A DNA stretch of 64,000 nt from Tenacibaculum piscium (GTDB taxonomy: Bacteria > Bacteroidota > Bacteroidia > Flavobacteriales > Flavobacteriaceae). A program made the translations under genes and the position numbers. Of the stretch, positions 44,915-58,000 are shown one piece after another. Under the pieces are notes generated by a model. It was given only the letters and a program-made list of their open reading frames with translations. It made no database searches and was not told the DNA's origin. Numbering within the stretch: the stretch's first letter is position 1; every line of letters begins with the position of its first letter. The stretch covers positions 296 to 64,295 of the forward strand of contig NZ_JAJGWT010000007.1 of assembly GCF_021390715.1 (NCBI RefSeq), given 5' to 3'.

Positions 44915-47125
44915 ATGAAAAGAATAATTAAAAGCATACATATACTTTTAGGGATATTCCTCTTTTTTGCCAGTACGATACTATTTTCTCAAGAGCTGTT
45001 AAAGCCAGAAATACAGTTCGTGTCAGCTTGTGATACAGAGATTCCTACAGATTATAAAGTTGTTTTTAAATATTCAACGACGGTATTTGCTTCGGATAAT
45101 GAATTCACAATAGAATTATCTGACGGTAATGGAACTTGGGGTGCTCCCGTAAATTTAGCGACAGTAGCCACAGAAAATGAAACATTTACCTTTTCAAGAA
45201 GTTTTCAATTACCTGATAATTCGTACGGTAAAAATTATAAAATTAGATTAGTTGCTACTTCACCAGCGATGATTAGTCCCGAATCGGATTCTTTTGAAGC
45301 TTATAAAATGATTTCAGGAACATTTATTTTAAATGATTTTAAAAATGTGTTTCTGTGTGATGGTGATACCTCTGAATTAACATTAAACACGAATCAGGAA
45401 GGAGATTATAAATGGTTTAAAGATGGCGGTATCGTTGCTACAACAACTCAGCCTGTATTGGAAGTTTCGACACCAGGGAAATATCAAGTTAAAATTGATT
45501 ACGGTGCGTGTGGTTTTAAAGAATCAACATTAATAGATGTTTTTGTTGTTACCGAATCAGAAAAAAAAATAAAAGGACCAGATGTCGTTGAAATTTGTGG
45601 CGATCAAGCACATACGTTCGAAGCAAATGTTGAAAATCCATCGTATATCTATAATTGGTACTTTAATACCAACTTAGTGCAATCCTCATCATCAGCAACA
45701 TATACAACACCAACAGTAGGGCAATTGGGAAATTATTATTTAGAAATTGATACAGGAACTTCTTGTATTACCGCTTCAAATGAAGTAGAATTAACATCAA
45801 AAGTTACAGCGACAGTAACTGTTTCTAATGAAACACCTTTAGTATCAGTACTGTTGTTAGGAGAAAAAGTTGATTTGTCGATTACTGTAAACGGAACAGC
45901 CGATTATACTATTGAATGGTATAAAGATACCAAACGATTATTTGGTATTGGAGGAACTTCTATCGAAGTTAGTGTTCCTGGAGAATATATCGCAAATATT
46001 GTAGAAACAAGTACTGGAGGATGTACCGTATCTACGGCTTCAAAAATAATGAGCGTATTAGGTGTGAAATCTTTTTTGCCTGTTATTATTGCTGATGAAA
46101 ATTATGAAGAATGTAATGCGTCAGGGGTCGATTTGAGTCTGAAACAAGTAAATGTTGTTGCCTCGGATGATGAAATATATGTTTTAACACCCGAACAATT
46201 AGCATTATTATCATACCAATGGACGTTTAATAAAGTTGATATTCCATCGGCAACCAATAAAGAATTAACACGTAGTTCACATACACAATCGGGTGTGTAC
46301 ACGATACAAGTTAGTCACGGTGGTTTGGATAAAATGCCCTCCAATGAATTGGATATTAAAATGATCGCTAAAATCCCTACGACAACAGCAAGTTCAGCAT
46401 CAAATTCATTATGTTCAGGAGGTAAAATTATTTATACGATTGATGAATTAGTAACAGGATATACCTATGAATGGTTTCAATCAGTAGCAGATTCAACAGA
46501 AAAAACACTAATCGCTACCAATATTACTGATTTAGAAGTTACCGAAATCGGAACTTATAGCTTGAAAATGAGCGGTTTTGGTTGTTCAAAAATAATTGAA
46601 GAAAAAATAGTAGTTTTGTTTGATGATTCTGCGATAACGGTAACGCCTTCAGAAAAAATAGTCCTTCCTGAAGGAGAAGAAGTTGTTGTAACCGCTAGCG
46701 GAGCAGAATCGTATAAGTGGTATAAAGGTACAGGTGAAAATCAAAATAATGCTAATTTACTAGGAACAACTGAAAATTTATCCGTAAATACGCTAGGTTT
46801 TTATACCGTAATTGCGACAGTAGGTTCTTGTTCTGTACAAAAAACAATTGAAGCAATTGAACAGGATAATCAGCAAGTTGTACCAAACGTAATAACTCCT
46901 AATGGAGATGGTAAAAATGATTCTTGGAAAATATCCAATAGATATGCTTTTCAAGAAGAAATAACTGTAGAATTGTATGATTCAACAGGTAAATTAATAG
47001 TAAAAACAACCGATTATAAAAATGATTGGCCGCTAGAAGATTTAGGAAATCAAGTAATTTTTTATTATAAAATTATTCGTGATAATCAAATTATAAAAGC
47101 AGGAACAATATCCGTGTTATATTAA
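44915..47125 (+). CDS. Exported Ig-like protein with T9SS type B sorting domain (SprC-like)
   Basis: This 736-residue secreted protein has a signal peptide (cleavage near FSQ, residue 26), several Ig-like or PKD-like domains (each with a YxWFK/W core: GDYKWFKDGG, YIYNWYFN, YTIEWYKDT, YEWFQS, YKWYKGT) and the C-terminal domain VITPNGDGKNDSWKI followed by a TGKLIVKTTDYKNDW-type strand. The NGDGKND motif and ending VLY mark the gliding-associated type B signal recognised by the type IX secretion system. It is in the place of sprC in sprC-sprD-sprB operons; the name is by position only. Its stop (TAATG) overlaps the next start by one base. Confidence 0.85.
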   Translation: MKRIIKSIHILLGIFLFFASTILFSQELLKPEIQFVSACDTEIPTDYKVVFKYSTTVFASDNEFTIELSDGNGTWGAPVNLATVATENETFTFSRSFQLPDNSYGKNYKIRLVATSPAMISPESDSFEAYKMISGTFILNDFKNVFLCDGDTSELTLNTNQEGDYKWFKDGGIVATTTQPVLEVSTPGKYQVKIDYGACGFKESTLIDVFVVTESEKKIKGPDVVEICGDQAHTFEANVENPSYIYNWYFNTNLVQSSSSATYTTPTVGQLGNYYLEIDTGTSCITASNEVELTSKVTATVTVSNETPLVSVLLLGEKVDLSITVNGTADYTIEWYKDTKRLFGIGGTSIEVSVPGEYIANIVETSTGGCTVSTASKIMSVLGVKSFLPVIIADENYEECNASGVDLSLKQVNVVASDDEIYVLTPEQLALLSYQWTFNKVDIPSATNKELTRSSHTQSGVYTIQVSHGGLDKMPSNELDIKMIAKIPTTTASSASNSLCSGGKIIYTIDELVTGYTYEWFQSVADSTEKTLIATNITDLEVTEIGTYSLKMSGFGCSKIIEEKIVVLFDDSAITVTPSEKIVLPEGEEVVVTASGAESYKWYKGTGENQNNANLLGTTENLSVNTLGFYTVIATVGSCSVQKTIEAIEQDNQQVVPNVITPNGDGKNDSWKISNRYAFQEEITVELYDSTGKLIVKTTDYKNDWPLEDLGNQVIFYYKIIRDNQIIKAGTISVLY

Positions 47126-48996
47126 TGAAAATGATAGTCAACATATTAAAAAAAATTAGTGTACTTTTTATTTTTCTAATTAGCGTAACATCAGTAGGGC
47201 AAATATTAGGGAATAATGGACAGAACTATAATTCTTTTAGTGCTCGAAACTTTATGAAATTTAACCGTTTTTTAACGGTGCCTACTTTTTCCGCTTTGCG
47301 AGAAAATAAAACGGCTTTAACAGGAATTGTGCGCAATAGTAATATCGATTTTGAAGATAATCCAAGATTGCATTTACTTTCCTATTCAGGGAAAATGCGT
47401 GAAAGCGTAGGAGCTGGTTTTGTAGTGTATCAACAAGAAGTTGGAGCAATGAAAGATTTTGGAGCAATCGCAAATTATGCACAAAAAATCCAATTAAATC
47501 AAAATATGGATTTAACTTTTGGATTTAATTTCTTATATAGTAGAAGTAGTATTGATTGGGCGAGAGTTCTTGTAAATGATCAGGATGATTTGTTTTTATC
47601 AAACTTTCAAGATATTCCTATGGTGATGTTACAACCTGCAGTAACACTATCTTTTGGTAGTTTTGATGTTGGTCTGTTCTTTGAAAATTTAGTCGATTTT
47701 AATTTGAAAAAAAGTGAAGTAGCGACCGATTTTGGTCAAAAAACCTTTTCGGCACACGCTATGTATTCTTATGAATTTAGCTATGCCGCAGGTATTTTTG
47801 AACGTGCCGATTTAAGAGCTTTAGTAGTCGCATCAAAAGCAGGTAAACAAGGATTTAATGGTTCAGGAAGTCTTATTTTAGACCTACCAAAAGCAGGTTG
47901 GATAAAAGCAGGATACGATAAAACATATGGAATATCCGCAGGTTTAGGTGTTAATATTTCTGATGAATTATCCATCGGTTTTAGTTACGAAAAAAATGAA
48001 TTTGCAGCAACCAATGAAGTTGGATTAACCTATAATTTTGGACAAAAAAATTATATCAGAAATAGACCAAAAAGAAGAACAGGTAACGTAAATGTAACAT
48101 TGCCAAAAAGAACACCTAAAAAAACGAAAAAGAAAACCGATTATAAAGATGAAGAACATCATGATTTATCAGATGAACTTCAACAGGCTCAAGATTCTAT
48201 TAATGTATTAAATGAAAAAGTAGATGAGGTGCTTCGAATTTTGAAAAATCAACCACCATTAATCAAACAAAAAATAGAAGAACCAAAAACATTTATACCC
48301 AAAGAAATCAAAGGAGATGAAAAAGATACTTCCTTAAAAAGAAGAAATAAAGCACCTTGGCGTGAAAGTACAATTACACATTCTGGAGGTGGAGGTACGA
48401 TGTATTACGTGGTTTCCGATAGATACAGAAATAAAGAAAATGTCGATGCTTTAATAGAAAAATGGAGTAGATTAGGCGCAGAAGCTAAATATATCTTCGA
48501 TCCTACCGATAAATGGTATTATGTGTATATTGACAGATATGCTAAAAAAGTAGATGCTATCGAAAAAGTAGACGATTTTAACGATAAAACACGTTTATTT
48601 GAAAGTAATGATAAAAATGATCAATCATCAATAAAATTAAATAGCGGAAAAGATCCGGTATATGTGGTTAAATTAACCATCGGTGAAGCAGGTGATTCGT
48701 ATAAAGAACCTAAAAAACAACCACCCGCTAGAGTAAGAACCATGTCGAACTCACAAGGAATTGAGCCAGGATATTATTTACAAGTATATGTAAATTCAAA
48801 AAAATCATTAGCCGATAGAAATGTTGATGAACTAAGAAATGATGATATCAAAGCAGGATATTTTATAAATCCGACCACAGGATATATGCATGTATATATC
48901 GCTAAAGTAGATAGCAAAGAAGAAGCTATTCGTTTGTATAACAATAATTTAAACGGCGCGTTTTACGATCGTAAAACCATAGTACGTATAAAATAA
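47125..48996 (+). CDS. PorP/SprF-family outer-membrane protein with SPOR-like C-terminus (SprD-like)
   Basis: This 623-residue protein has a signal peptide (to about SVGQ, residue 26) and a PorP/SprF barrel domain (about 30-305) opening NYNSFSARNFMKFNRFLTVPTFS (landmark) with repeated amphipathic strands and an ending AATNEVGLTYNFGQ. A Lys-rich linker and a coiled coil (DELQQAQDSINVLNEKVDEVLRIL, about 350-375) follow. The last 200 residues have two SPOR-like units, GTMYYVVSDRYRNKENVDAL and GYYLQVYVNSKKSLADRNVD. Barrel proteins of this family help export or hold T9SS adhesins; SPOR domains usually bind peptidoglycan. It lies 33 bp before sprB. Confidence 0.85.
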   Translation: MKMIVNILKKISVLFIFLISVTSVGQILGNNGQNYNSFSARNFMKFNRFLTVPTFSALRENKTALTGIVRNSNIDFEDNPRLHLLSYSGKMRESVGAGFVVYQQEVGAMKDFGAIANYAQKIQLNQNMDLTFGFNFLYSRSSIDWARVLVNDQDDLFLSNFQDIPMVMLQPAVTLSFGSFDVGLFFENLVDFNLKKSEVATDFGQKTFSAHAMYSYEFSYAAGIFERADLRALVVASKAGKQGFNGSGSLILDLPKAGWIKAGYDKTYGISAGLGVNISDELSIGFSYEKNEFAATNEVGLTYNFGQKNYIRNRPKRRTGNVNVTLPKRTPKKTKKKTDYKDEEHHDLSDELQQAQDSINVLNEKVDEVLRILKNQPPLIKQKIEEPKTFIPKEIKGDEKDTSLKRRNKAPWRESTITHSGGGGTMYYVVSDRYRNKENVDALIEKWSRLGAEAKYIFDPTDKWYYVYIDRYAKKVDAIEKVDDFNDKTRLFESNDKNDQSSIKLNSGKDPVYVVKLTIGEAGDSYKEPKKQPPARVRTMSNSQGIEPGYYLQVYVNSKKSLADRNVDELRNDDIKAGYFINPTTGYMHVYIAKVDSKEEAIRLYNNNLNGAFYDRKTIVRIK

Positions 48997-49029
48997 TTTT
49001 AGATTACCCCAACAATAAATTTTCATAAT

Positions 49030-52000
49030 ATGATAAAAAAAATACTTTTATTAGCTAGTTTATTCTTTACACTAATTTCATTCTCGCAAAAAATAGATGC
49101 TTCATTAGAGCATTTAAGAGAAGGTGAGAGTGTAATGATGGAAAGAACAATGCCTTTGCCATTAGGGCAGAGACCTTCAGGTTTTACGCAAAGTGATATT
49201 GATAAAAGCTCAGCAGGTATGGATTTAACTTTGCGAGGTAATATGACTTTTATAGGGAATAATAACCTTAGTGTTGATGTTAAAAAAACTAGAGATTTTA
49301 GAGAGTTAAATAAAGCATTTGATTTATATCGCTATCCTTATATTTTGAATAATGGTAGTGTTTATACAGGAAATGAGACGCCAAATGACTCATATGATTT
49401 AGATTTGTATATATATCAAAATGGTAATATAAGACAAGATTTAGGTAATGGTTCTGCTTACATGGATTATGTTGATGTTGATGGTTCTGTTGATGAGAAT
49501 GGAGATGGAAAAGATGATACTTTTTCATCAAGCACATCTACTTTAAGTTTACCTAATTGTTCACGTGTAGCTTATGCAGGGTTGTATTGGGCAGGTGTAT
49601 ATCCAAGAGAACATTGGCTTACAACAACGAATCCCTTAAGGTCGGATGATTATGATAAGATAAAATTCAAATATCCTTCATCAACTACGTATAAAAATAT
49701 AACAGCTGATGAAACTATTTACAATAACAATGAGCCTTATATCTGTTTTAAAGATATAACGACTGAAGTACAAGCAGAAGTAAACCCTAACGGAGTCTAT
49801 ACAGCAGCAAATATTAGAGCTACTAGAGGAGTCGATCATTATAGAGGTTTAGGAGGTGCTTCTGGTTGGGTAATGATTGTAGTTTATGAAAATGATAATG
49901 AGTCAAGTAAGAAGTTTTCAGTTTTTGATGGATTTGCAGATATACATGGAGAAACAAAAGATGCTAGTGGTAATGTAATAACTCCAGCAAATGAAGCGGA
50001 AATAACTTTTTTGAATTTTAAAACCATACCAAAAGGACCTGTTAATGTAGAGTTAATAATGGCTGCCTTAGAAGGGGATAAAGCAATTCCAGGGGATAAT
50101 TATCAAATTAAAAATGCAGCAAACAATTATGTAAATGTATTTAACACTATTAGTCCTCAAGATAATTTTTTTAATGGGTCTATTAGTGTTTTTGATACTT
50201 ATTTAGCTGGCAGAAACCCAGCGAGTACCAATACCCTTGGTTTTGATATAGATCATATTAAAATAAATAACCCAAATAATAGTATTATAGGTAATAATGA
50301 AACATCTTTAGATGTTAAGTTTACTACAGGAGGAGATGTTTATTGGCCATTTTTAAATGCGATGTCTGTTGAGGTTGTAGAGCCTGAAATTAAATTAGTG
50401 AAAACAGCCGTAGATGCTACAAATACACCTATTACATCAGAAGTAGCCTTAGGAGGTGAGGTGTATTATAATATTACCTTTCAAAATATTGGTACTGATA
50501 ATGCGAAAAATACCGTAATCGTTGATGAGTTAAAAACAACAGTAGATTTTAAAGATATTCCTGGCAATATTGAAGTTTCTGATTCTCGTATAAGTTATAC
50601 CTACGAAGCATCAACAACTTTAAATGGAGGCGGTGGAAAATTAACCTTTACCGTACCCGATGATTTAGTTAAAATAAATGGTGCAGAATATACTATCAAA
50701 ATAAAAGTAAATGCAACTTCTGATTGTAGTAAATTAAGAGATGCTTGTTCGAATAAAGTAAAAAATCAGGCATTTGCTACTTATGAAAGAGATGAATCAA
50801 AGTTAAGTACTTCGAACCCTGGTTATGTTGATGGTTACAATGAATTAACAACAGCAAGTTATGCCGGTTTAGAACCTACGTGTAATTTAGGAGTTCAAGG
50901 AACAACAAATTTTGTAATAGATACAAGTAACTGTAAAGGTTCTATACAATTACTTTGTGGTGGCGATGTTGAACTAAGTGCAGGAGCAGGTTTTGACTCG
51001 TATGAGTGGATAAATATTGCAAAACCAGCAATAGTATTAGCTACAACTCAAAATTATAAAGCAATAGAAGCAGGAACTTATCAGGTAACGGCAATAGCAC
51101 CAAGTGGTTGTACCGATAGAATAGAAACTATAGAGGTAATAGGTGATAATTTAGCGACAAATCCTTTAGAACCTTTTGCTGATCAAATTTTAACAAGCTG
51201 TACAAGTAATACAGAAGAACTTGCTGAAATTTATTTATGTGGAACAGCTGATTTTAGAGAGATAATTTTACCTTTTGGGGCAAGTTTAGCAACGACCGTA
51301 AAATGGTTTAAATTAGATGAAAAAAAACCATGTGATCCAACCAAACCAACAGAATTACCAACAACAACAAGTAATTGTGCGAATATTGCAACAGGCTGTT
51401 CTTGGGATGAAATACGTACTAAAACAGGTAGAGAATTATCAAAGAAATTCGATAAAAAAGGACAATATAAATTAGAAGTTTTATACGATGGGCAATGTCC
51501 AAAAACGTATTATTTTAATGTGTTTTCTGGAGCTTTAAAACCTAAGTTTGATAAAAAAAATATTGTTTGTGGAGCTAATGGAAGTATTGTCGTAAATGGT
51601 GTGCCAGATCGTTATGAATATCAATTAACGTATCCTAGTGGAACTACTACGATTGGTTTTCAAGATAGTAATGAATTTAAGAATTTATCTGAAGTTGGTA
51701 ATTATGATATAACAATTAAATTAAAAGGATCAACACTTGCATCTTGTAGTTTTGATTATATAGTAAAAATAGATGAACAAGCACTAGGTTTAACAGTTGC
51801 CCCTGAATTTAATGCTGGCTGTGATGGAAAAGCAATAATAACAGCACAAGTAAACGGTACCTTACCAGGTAATTATATTTATACATTATTAAATAGTGTT
51901 GGTGGAGTTATTGAAACAAAGGCAGCAACTCCTGACAGAAGTGTGACTTTTGAGGTAACAAATGCAGGATTGTATAGTGTAAAGGTAGCAACTACTACGA

Positions 52001-55000
52001 CTACTTGTACAGAGACAGTAACAACCAGAGTTATTAAACCAACTCCGCTTACATTAACCGCAGTAGCAACTAAAAATATTACCTGTACTGCAGGTTCATC
52101 TGATGGAATAATAACTTTAGCAGGAGCTAATGGTGTACCAAATGCTACAGGCGACAAATATTCATACGCATTATTATCAATAAATGGAACAGCCGTTAGC
52201 CCAAAAACCTATTTTACAGATACAACATATAATGTGGTAAATGGTAAAGAAGGAATTTATGTTTTTGAAGTTATTGATAGTAATAATTGTACAGCAACTT
52301 CAACCGCTAAAATTAGTGTAGAAGCACCTTTACAATTTACACATAAAGAAACTCAAGTAAATTGTAATAAGAAAGGAACTATAACAGTTGATGTTACTAA
52401 AAATACGGGTTATAAATTAAAATATAGTATTGATAATAAAGTTACTTGGCAAAGTTCAAGTTTTTTCGATGGTTTAGATGTTACAACAGCAGCAACATTA
52501 TATACCGTTTATATTAGAGCAACTAAAGGAACATATCAATGTAATTATCAAATATCAGATATTGAAATTACAGAAGCAACAGGTTTAACTAATGGTTCAG
52601 CAGTTGCAACAGGTTTATCTTGTGGTACTCAAAATAATCCAGAAGGAAAAATTAAATTTACTGCACCAACAGGTGGAACAGCACCTTATACTTATTTTTA
52701 TAAACATTCTTTGGATACTAATTTTACATCAACAGGAAATACAAGTGTTAATGTATCTAAAACGGGAAAATATGAAGCAAAAGTAGAAGATGCAAATGGT
52801 TGTTCTTTAGATTTAATAATTAAAGATGAAATAACAGCGTTACCAACACCGCTAACTATAGAGCATGAAATATTAATTTGTGGTAATACAGCAACAGTTA
52901 TTATAACACCAAAAGATCCTTCTTATACCTATAGTATTGATGGTACAAATTTTCAAGCTAGTAATGTATTTAAAAATGTAGCTCAAAATTGGTATAAATT
53001 TAGCATAAAATATGGTAAATCGTGTACTGTAGAAAGTCAGTATGTATCTCTTTATGGGCAACCATTTACTGGGCGTTTTATCAGTAAAACAGACAGTGAT
53101 TGTTCTGGTTCTGATAATGGAACAATAACTATTAATGCGAGTAATATTCAAGGAGGAAGTTATGAATATTCTACTGATGGTGGAACTACTTGGGAAGAAA
53201 CAGGAGATAATCCGTATAGAATCGTAGGATTAGAGGCAAAAGAACATCATTTAAAGATTAGAGAAGTAATAGGAACAGCACCTAATGTGATTAGTTGTGA
53301 AAAAGATTTAGGAAAATATACCATAGGCGAGCCTGATAAATTAGAGTTAATAGAACCTAAAATTACAACAGATGCAACTTGTACAACAGGAGCAACAATT
53401 ACTGTAGAAGCAAAAGGAGGAAATCCACCTTATAAATTTAGTATTGATGGTGGTGCTTCTTGGGAACCTGAAAATGGAATATATGCAAGTGATAAATATA
53501 AATTTACTAATGTAAAAGCTGGTGATTACCAAGTAATGTTATTGGATAGCAAAAAATGTGATGAATGTGGTTGTACCGATAATCCTTTTGAAAATGGAAG
53601 TTTTGAAAATCATTATTATGCAAATTCATCATCAGCGGGTTATTTAACAACTCGTGAAGAAAATATTCCAGGTTGGGATACGACAGAACCTAAAAGGAAT
53701 GAAATAGAAATTTGGTATAATGGTTTTCAAGGTGTAAAAGCTTTTGATGGCGATGATTTTGCGGAATTAAATGCCAATGAAGTAGGTTCTTTATATCAAG
53801 AATTTTGTACAAAACCAGGGGATAAAATTACTTGGTCGGTAGCTCATAGAGGTAGAAGTGGTACTGATGTTGCTACGGTAAAAATAGGAAAAAGTCTTGC
53901 TACTGCCGATATTAAAAAAACAATGTCTGATGGTAATACTGCTTGGGGAGAATATTCAGGAACTTATACGGTACCAGTAGGACAAACAACAACGGTAATT
54001 GCTTTTGAAGCTGTATCTTCAGTAGGAGGTGCAAGTTATGGTAACTTTATTGATGGCGTAAAAATAGAAATTAACAGGAAAACTTGTGTTCTTAAAGATA
54101 TTGAGGTAAAAGCACCAGCAGGTGTAACACATAGTGCAGAAGTTACAAATAGTTGTTATGATAATTCAAAAAATCCAGAAATAAAAATTACAGCATTAAC
54201 AGGAATTGCACCGTATCAATTTAGTATTGATGGTGGAACGACTTGGGAAACTCCAACAGATGTAAATGATACAGAATTTATATTTAACAATACAAACGGA
54301 TTAATTTTACCAACAACTACCGCTAAAGATTATACCATACAAATAAAAGATGGTGGCGGTTGTGAATCGCCAGTTAGTAAAGTTACTATTAATCCGAAGG
54401 TGAAAATAACAACAGCAAAAACACCTAAAAACTGTAAAGATGATGCAACAATTACAATAACAGCATCAGGCGGAGTTGGGAATTATGTATATGAAATAAA
54501 CCCAAGTGCAGGAACAACAATTGCAGGAAATAAAATAACAGTTACAAATGCCGATATTTCTTACACCGTAAAAGTTAAAGATAATAACGGAAATACCGAA
54601 TTTTGTACAGCAGAAGAAATTGTAAAAATTACTGAAATTAAAAAACCTGTAATAACAAATATAACTGCAACAGAATTAGATTGTACAGTAAATACAAAAG
54701 CGAGTATTTCTTTTGAAGTATCCGAAGGAAAAGCACCGTTTAAATATACCGTAAATGGTGGAACATCAAAACCAATAACAGGAAATACACATACAATTTC
54801 TGGTTTAGATGCAGGAACTTATAAAATTATTGTAACCGATGCGAATGGTTGTAAATCTTTAGAGAAAATTCAAAAAATTAAAAAATTAGTTGCTTTAACT
54901 GGTGGTTCGGCAGTGGGGACGGATTTAGGTTGTAGTGGAGATATTGATGCTATAAAAAATTATGATGGAACTGGTTTTATTTGGAGTTTACCAGGTATTT

Positions 55001-58000
55001 GGAGTTCAGGAGCAATCACTTTTACTGAACCAACAACAGGTACAGCACCTTATACCTATTATTATAAAAAAGATGGAGATACTGATTTTACACTAGTACA
55101 AGGAGATTCAGTTTCTGGTTTGCCTTTAGGTTATAACCCAAAAGATACTACCTATAACACCAAAGTAGTAGATGCAAAAGGTTGTAGTATTCCTTTAGAT
55201 GATGTTACTATAAAAGTGCCTGAAGATACAGGAAATAACAATCATACATATACACATAATTGTGATGGAAGTGTTGATGTAGTCCTTCAACCTTATGACC
55301 CTACTTATATTTATATAGTTGACGGAAAACCTGCTCAATCAGGGAATAATGTTTTTGAAAAAATACGAAGTAATAATCTTTATTATATGATATTTTCACA
55401 AGAAGGTTGTTTACTTTATATGAGTCTAACTTGGGATGGCGTTTTTTTTGAAAATAAACTTCTCCAAGCAAAAATAGTTGAACAGAATAATGTACCTGTA
55501 CCTGTATGTGCAGGAGGAAAAGGAAGCGTAAAAGTAGAAGCTTTTACTAAAAATGGTTCTACAGAAGTTCCATACCAACCAAATTTTGAATACTCATTAG
55601 ATGACGGAGCAACTTGGGCGGAATCTGTTGGAAATCCTTATACAATTACAGGTCTTAGTATAGGAGATAATACAATAAAAATAAGAAAAAGAAAAGAAGA
55701 TTTAGCCGTAGGAGAAGAACATTGTAATAATATAGAATTAAAGAAAACCGTAGTTGAAATACCTGTTATAGAAATAGAAGCAACAGCTACACCAATTGGT
55801 TGTTTAACATTAACAAGTACTATTACGCCAAAAGTGAAAAATAGTAGTTATTTTAAATATTTAGATTATGAATTATTAGATAGTTTAGGAAATTCATTTA
55901 CACCTAAAAAAATAGCAGAGCATAGGGATAGTACTAAGCCTAATTTTACAAATATACCCGTAGGGAAATATAAAATGGTAGCTAAGTGGTTAGGAAATAG
56001 TTATGAAAGTTTCCTTTTAGGTTGTAAGTCAGCACCAATAGATGTAGAAGTTGAAGCACCAAAAGACATTAAATTTACCGCAACACCATCAGTTTGTCAT
56101 AAAGGAAGTGATGCAACAATTACCGTAGATGTTACAGAAGGAAATGGGAATTATAGGTATGTTCAATATAATAAGAATGGTATAAAACCTCCAACACAAC
56201 AGCAAACCTCCAATGTGTTTACAGGATTATCAGCAGGAACACATACTATTACTGTTTTTGATGGTAAGGGTTGTTCAAAAACAATAGAAGATATTGTAAT
56301 TAACCCACAATTAAAAGTATCAGCAACAACAACACAAGCAAGTTGTAAAGATGGAACTTTAACAATTACAGCATCAGGCGGAAAAGATACAAATTATGTA
56401 TATGCCGTTGTAGCAAAAGATGCAACAGCTCCAACAGTTTTTAGCGCAACAAAACCAACCGAAATTAAAGAAGGAACTTGGGATATTTATGTAAGAGATA
56501 ATGGAGGAACAGGAACTTTAGGAACGGATTATTGTCAAGCAAAATTGACTACGAATGAAGTAACTAAAATACCAAACCCGACAATAGATACTGTAACGGC
56601 TATACAACCTAAATGTTTTGGTGAAAAAGGAACAATAAATGTAACAGTTTCAGGAGGAACAACAGATTATACAGTAACTTTAACAGGTTTATTGGGAACA
56701 ACATCAGTGCAACCACAAACAGGAAATTCATTAAACTATGAATTTAAAGATTTAGTTGCAGATACTTATACAATTAAAGTTGTAGATGCCAATACTTGTG
56801 AATCCGCAGAAAAAACACAAGAAATTAAAGTTCCATCAGCATTAAAAGATGGTAAAGCTATAGCTACTGATTTAGCTTGTGGCGTATCAGGAGGAAGTAT
56901 TACGTTTACAAATCCTACGGGAGGAACACCAGACCCAACAACAGGAAATTATACTTTTTATTATAAAGAAAACATTGCTTCTGTTACAAATTATACACCA
57001 GTTTTAGGAAATAATACAAATACGGTTACAGTAACAAATTTATCGGCAGGAGATTATTTAACGAAAGTAGTCGATTATGAAGGTTGTTCTTTAGATTTAA
57101 ACACAGTTACAAATCCAATTACAATAAAACCATTACCAACTGTACCAATTTTTGACCCTACAACAATTACCTATAACTGTGATGGAACAGCAACTATTCA
57201 AGTAACACCAACACCAGCATATAATTATATGCTAGATAAAGATAAAACAACGACTAATAATACAGGAGTATTTACAGCTGTAACACCAGGTTCTCACACG
57301 GTTTCTGTAGATTATGGAAGTAATTGTTCTACGGATATTATTGTTGAGGTTAAAGCAAATCAGGGATTTACGGCAATCATAACAGGGGAAACAAATCCTG
57401 TGTGTAAAGGTGCCGCAAACGGTAAAATTGAAGTAACGGCTTCTTTTCCATCAGTAACACCAACATCTTTTGAATATTCTACGGATGGAACAACTTGGAT
57501 TACTGTAAATTCAAATAAAGTTACAATTGATGGATTTAATGCAGGAACTCCTGATATTACTCACACGATAAATGTTCGTCCAACAGGAAAAACATCGCCA
57601 TCAGCTTGTGATGTTACTTTAACTAAAATATTAACAAACCCAACGGAAGTAAAAGTTACAAAAGCACCGCATACAAAAATTACGTGTACTTCAACAACAA
57701 GTACGATAACACCAACAGCAAGTGGCGGAAATGGTGGAACTTATACTTATACTGTTGAATCTTTGGATAATTTAGGAAATTCATTAAGTCCTAAAGTTAT
57801 AAGCTCAACTCTTACAGGTTTATCCGCAGGAAAATATAATGTTGTAGCAAAAGATAAATTAGGATGTCCATCAGAAGCTCTTGAAGTTGTTATTGCTGAT
57901 AAAGAAGATGTTGAATTTACAGCAACAGCATCAGCTTGTCATACAGGAAGTGATGCGTCAATTAAAGTTACAAATATTACAGGAAATGACACGAATTTTA

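Noticed and set aside
49298..53532. Several antisense frames opposite the start of sprB
   Set aside because: They arise from the biased codon use (Thr ACA, Asn AAT) of the adhesin and have no recognisable domains or promoters.
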